Below, piece by piece: positions 4,513-5,767 of a DNA stretch of 5,767 nt. The stretch is from NCBI GenBank assembly GCA_035316885.1, contig DATHII010000216.1:1-5767 (forward strand), given 5' to 3'. This stretch comes from DASRTE01 sp035316885 (GTDB lineage Bacteria; Actinomycetota; Actinomycetes; Jiangellales; Jiangellaceae). The translations under genes and the position numbers were made by a program. The notes under the pieces were generated by a model that made no database searches, was not told where the DNA came from, and worked only from the letters and a program-made list of their open reading frames with translations. The number at the start of each line of letters is the position of its first letter. Within the stretch, counting starts at the first letter, position 1.

Positions 4513-5399
4513 GCCACCCCGTGCTTCAGGCCGAGGGCCTGTCCAAGCGGTACGGGCGACGCCCGGCGTTGTCCGACTGCACCCTCGCCATCCCGCCCGG
4601 CCGGGTCGTGGGCCTGGTCGGCCCGAACGGTGCCGGCAAGACGACCCTGCTGCACATCGCGGTGGGCCTGCTGCCACCCACAGTGGGCAGCATCGAGGTA
4701 CTCGGCGGCCGACCGGCATCCGGTGCCGCACAGCTGGCCAAGGTGGGATTCGTCGCCCAGGACACCCCCACATACGCGGGCCTGTCCATCGCCGACCACC
4801 TGCGTTTCGGTGCCCACACCAACCCCGGCTGGGATCAGCAGGTTGCCGAGGACCGGATCACCAAACTCGGCCTCGACCCTTCCCAAAAGGCTGGGAAGCT
4901 CTCCGGCGGGCAACGCGCCCAGCTTGGGCTGACCCTGGCCATCGCGAAGCGACCGGAGCTGCTCATCCTCGACGAGCCCGTGGCCAGCCTCGACCCGCTC
5001 GCCAGGCGAGAGTTCCTACAAGGCCTGATGGCATACATCGCCGAACACGGCGGCAGCGTGATCCTGTCCTCGCACCTGGTCTCCGACCTGGAACGCGTCT
5101 GCGACTACTTGATCGTGCTCGTCGCCTCCCGGGTCCGCATCGCCGGCGAGGTCGACGACCTGTTGGCCAGCCACTTCCGGCTTACCGGTGCCCGCCGCGA
5201 CCCCGCCGACCTGCCGACGGGCGCCGAGGTGATCGAGGACAGCCACACCGACCGGCAGTCCACCCTGATCGTGCGCAGCACCACGCCGATCGACGACCCC
5301 TCGTTCACGATCGAGCAGATCACCCTCGAAGACCTGGTCTTGGCGTACATGTCTCAGGACGCCACCGACCCCTTGCCAGCATTGGAGACGACACGATGA
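4509..5399 (+). CDS. ABC transporter ATP-binding protein
   Basis: The 296-residue cytoplasmic ATPase energises the permease encoded next. Motifs occur in order: Walker A GPNGAGKT (38-45), Q-loop Q84 (VAQD), signature LSGGQ (131-135), Walker B LLILDE (151-156), D-loop SLD (160-162) and switch H189 (SSHL). The nucleotide-binding domain takes about 220 residues. A further 75 or so residues, ending in ITLEDLVLAYM, form the C-terminal extension common in ABC-2-type exporter ATPases. GAGGAG (4498-4503) lies 5 bases before the ATG. The gene overlaps the regulator before it and the permease after it by four bases each (ATGA), so it is the middle gene of one tightly coupled operon. Everything expected for ATP hydrolysis is present. 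The linkage to a YtrA-type regulator suggests an exporter or envelope-stress role; the substrate is unknown. Confidence 0.95.
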   Translation: MSHPVLQAEGLSKRYGRRPALSDCTLAIPPGRVVGLVGPNGAGKTTLLHIAVGLLPPTVGSIEVLGGRPASGAAQLAKVGFVAQDTPTYAGLSIADHLRFGAHTNPGWDQQVAEDRITKLGLDPSQKAGKLSGGQRAQLGLTLAIAKRPELLILDEPVASLDPLARREFLQGLMAYIAEHGGSVILSSHLVSDLERVCDYLIVLVASRVRIAGEVDDLLASHFRLTGARRDPADLPTGAEVIEDSHTDRQSTLIVRSTTPIDDPSFTIEQITLEDLVLAYMSQDATDPLPALETTR

Positions 5400-5767
5400 T
5401 CTGGTTCACCTGGCGCCAGTTCCGTACCCAGACCTGGGTCACCGTCGGTGCCCTGGCTGCACTCGGCGCCGTGCTTATCGTCACCCGCGGCAGCATCGCC
5501 GACGCCTACGCCGCCGCCGACGTCGCCGCCTGCGATGCCGACTGCGCCACGGCGATCGACAACTTCCTCACCCAGGTCAGGACCAGCACCAGCGGCACCG
5601 TCTATGACCTCGCCAACGCGAGCATCCAGGTGGTCCCCGCCCTGATCGGCATCTTCTGGGGCGCCCCGCTGATCGCCCGGGAACTCGAAACCGGCACCCA
5701 CCGCCTCGCCTGGAACCAGTCGGTCACCCGCACCCGCTGGCTGGCCACCAAGCTCGCCATCGTCGGC
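5396..5767 (+). CDS. ABC transporter permease (3' partial)
   Basis: An ATG at 5396, overlapping the ATPase stop by four bases, opens a frame that runs without a stop to the window end (124 residues seen). It begins MIWFTWRQFRTQTWVTVGAL, the usual opening of actinobacterial ABC-2-like permeases paired with YtrA regulators. A first membrane helix spans about residues 14-30, then comes a polar loop of about 45 residues with two cysteines (C46, C50), then a second helix (about 77-94, IQVVPALIGIFWGAPLIA). After it comes ARELETGTHRLAWNQSVTRTRWLATKL (94-120), a conserved cytoplasmic stretch in these permeases that probably contacts the ATPase. The loop is probably extracytoplasmic, by alternation. 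Further helices would lie beyond the window. The family is clear; the substrate is not. Confidence 0.88.
   Translation, partial: MIWFTWRQFRTQTWVTVGALAALGAVLIVTRGSIADAYAAADVAACDADCATAIDNFLTQVRTSTSGTVYDLANASIQVVPALIGIFWGAPLIARELETGTHRLAWNQSVTRTRWLATKLAIVG

Noticed and set aside
1..5767. CRISPR array, tRNA or rRNA genes, insertion sequence ends, phage attachment site
   Set aside because: I looked for regularly spaced repeats, cloverleaf-type structures, transposase motifs and terminal repeats and saw none. 13E12 genes can host prophage integration in M. tuberculosis, but no duplicated core is visible here.

Overview
The window is GC-rich DNA with strong G/C third-position bias, and it looks chromosomal. 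The content points to a high-GC actinobacterium: a DUF222/HNH protein of the '13E12 repeat' family with a mycobacterial-type LexA box (TCGAAC-N4-GTTCGA), an actinobacterial-style Ung (GQDPYPTPGHAVGLSFSV), and a YtrA-type GntR / ABC ATPase / permease operon with ATGA stop-start overlaps. I cannot name a genus.

Layout, left to right. (1) Bases 1-147 are the C-terminal end of an unidentified membrane protein. It converges on a cold-shock protein gene (minus strand, 199-402), and a 15-bp hairpin lies between them. (2) Bases 403-679 form a divergent intergenic region with two strong inverted repeats on the csp side. (3) mgsA (methylglyoxal synthase, 680-1123) is followed after 74 bases by a small VOC/glyoxalase-like gene (1198-1566). 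(4) A DUF222-HNH gene (1762-3240) starts inside a perfect SOS box placed just after a TAGACT -10 element, so a leaderless, LexA-repressed mRNA is likely. Its 3' end seems damaged by two one-base deletions in short homopolymers; the expected family C-terminus can be read by moving from frame 1 to frame 3 to frame 2. (5) ung (uracil-DNA glycosylase, minus strand, 3270-3947) converges on it, and a 10-bp inverted repeat spans the ung stop codon. (6) From about 4065 to the window end there is one operon: a clear promoter (TTGTCG-17-TATAGT), a 12-bp palindrome at the expected transcription start, a GntR/YtrA regulator, an ABC ATPase, and a multi-pass permease cut off by the window edge.

How the genes work together. 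mgsA and the VOC gene may form a short methylglyoxal-related unit; that is inferred from adjacency and three possible metal ligands. The DUF222-HNH gene (probably DNA-damage inducible) and ung are both DNA-related but are transcribed towards each other, so they are not an operon. The last three genes form a typical autoregulated GntR-ABC exporter or stress-response cassette whose substrate cannot be read from sequence.

Nothing here is clearly an undescribed system. The most informative points are the SOS-box/leaderless arrangement, the double frameshift in the same gene, and the palindromes in the csp and gntR control regions.
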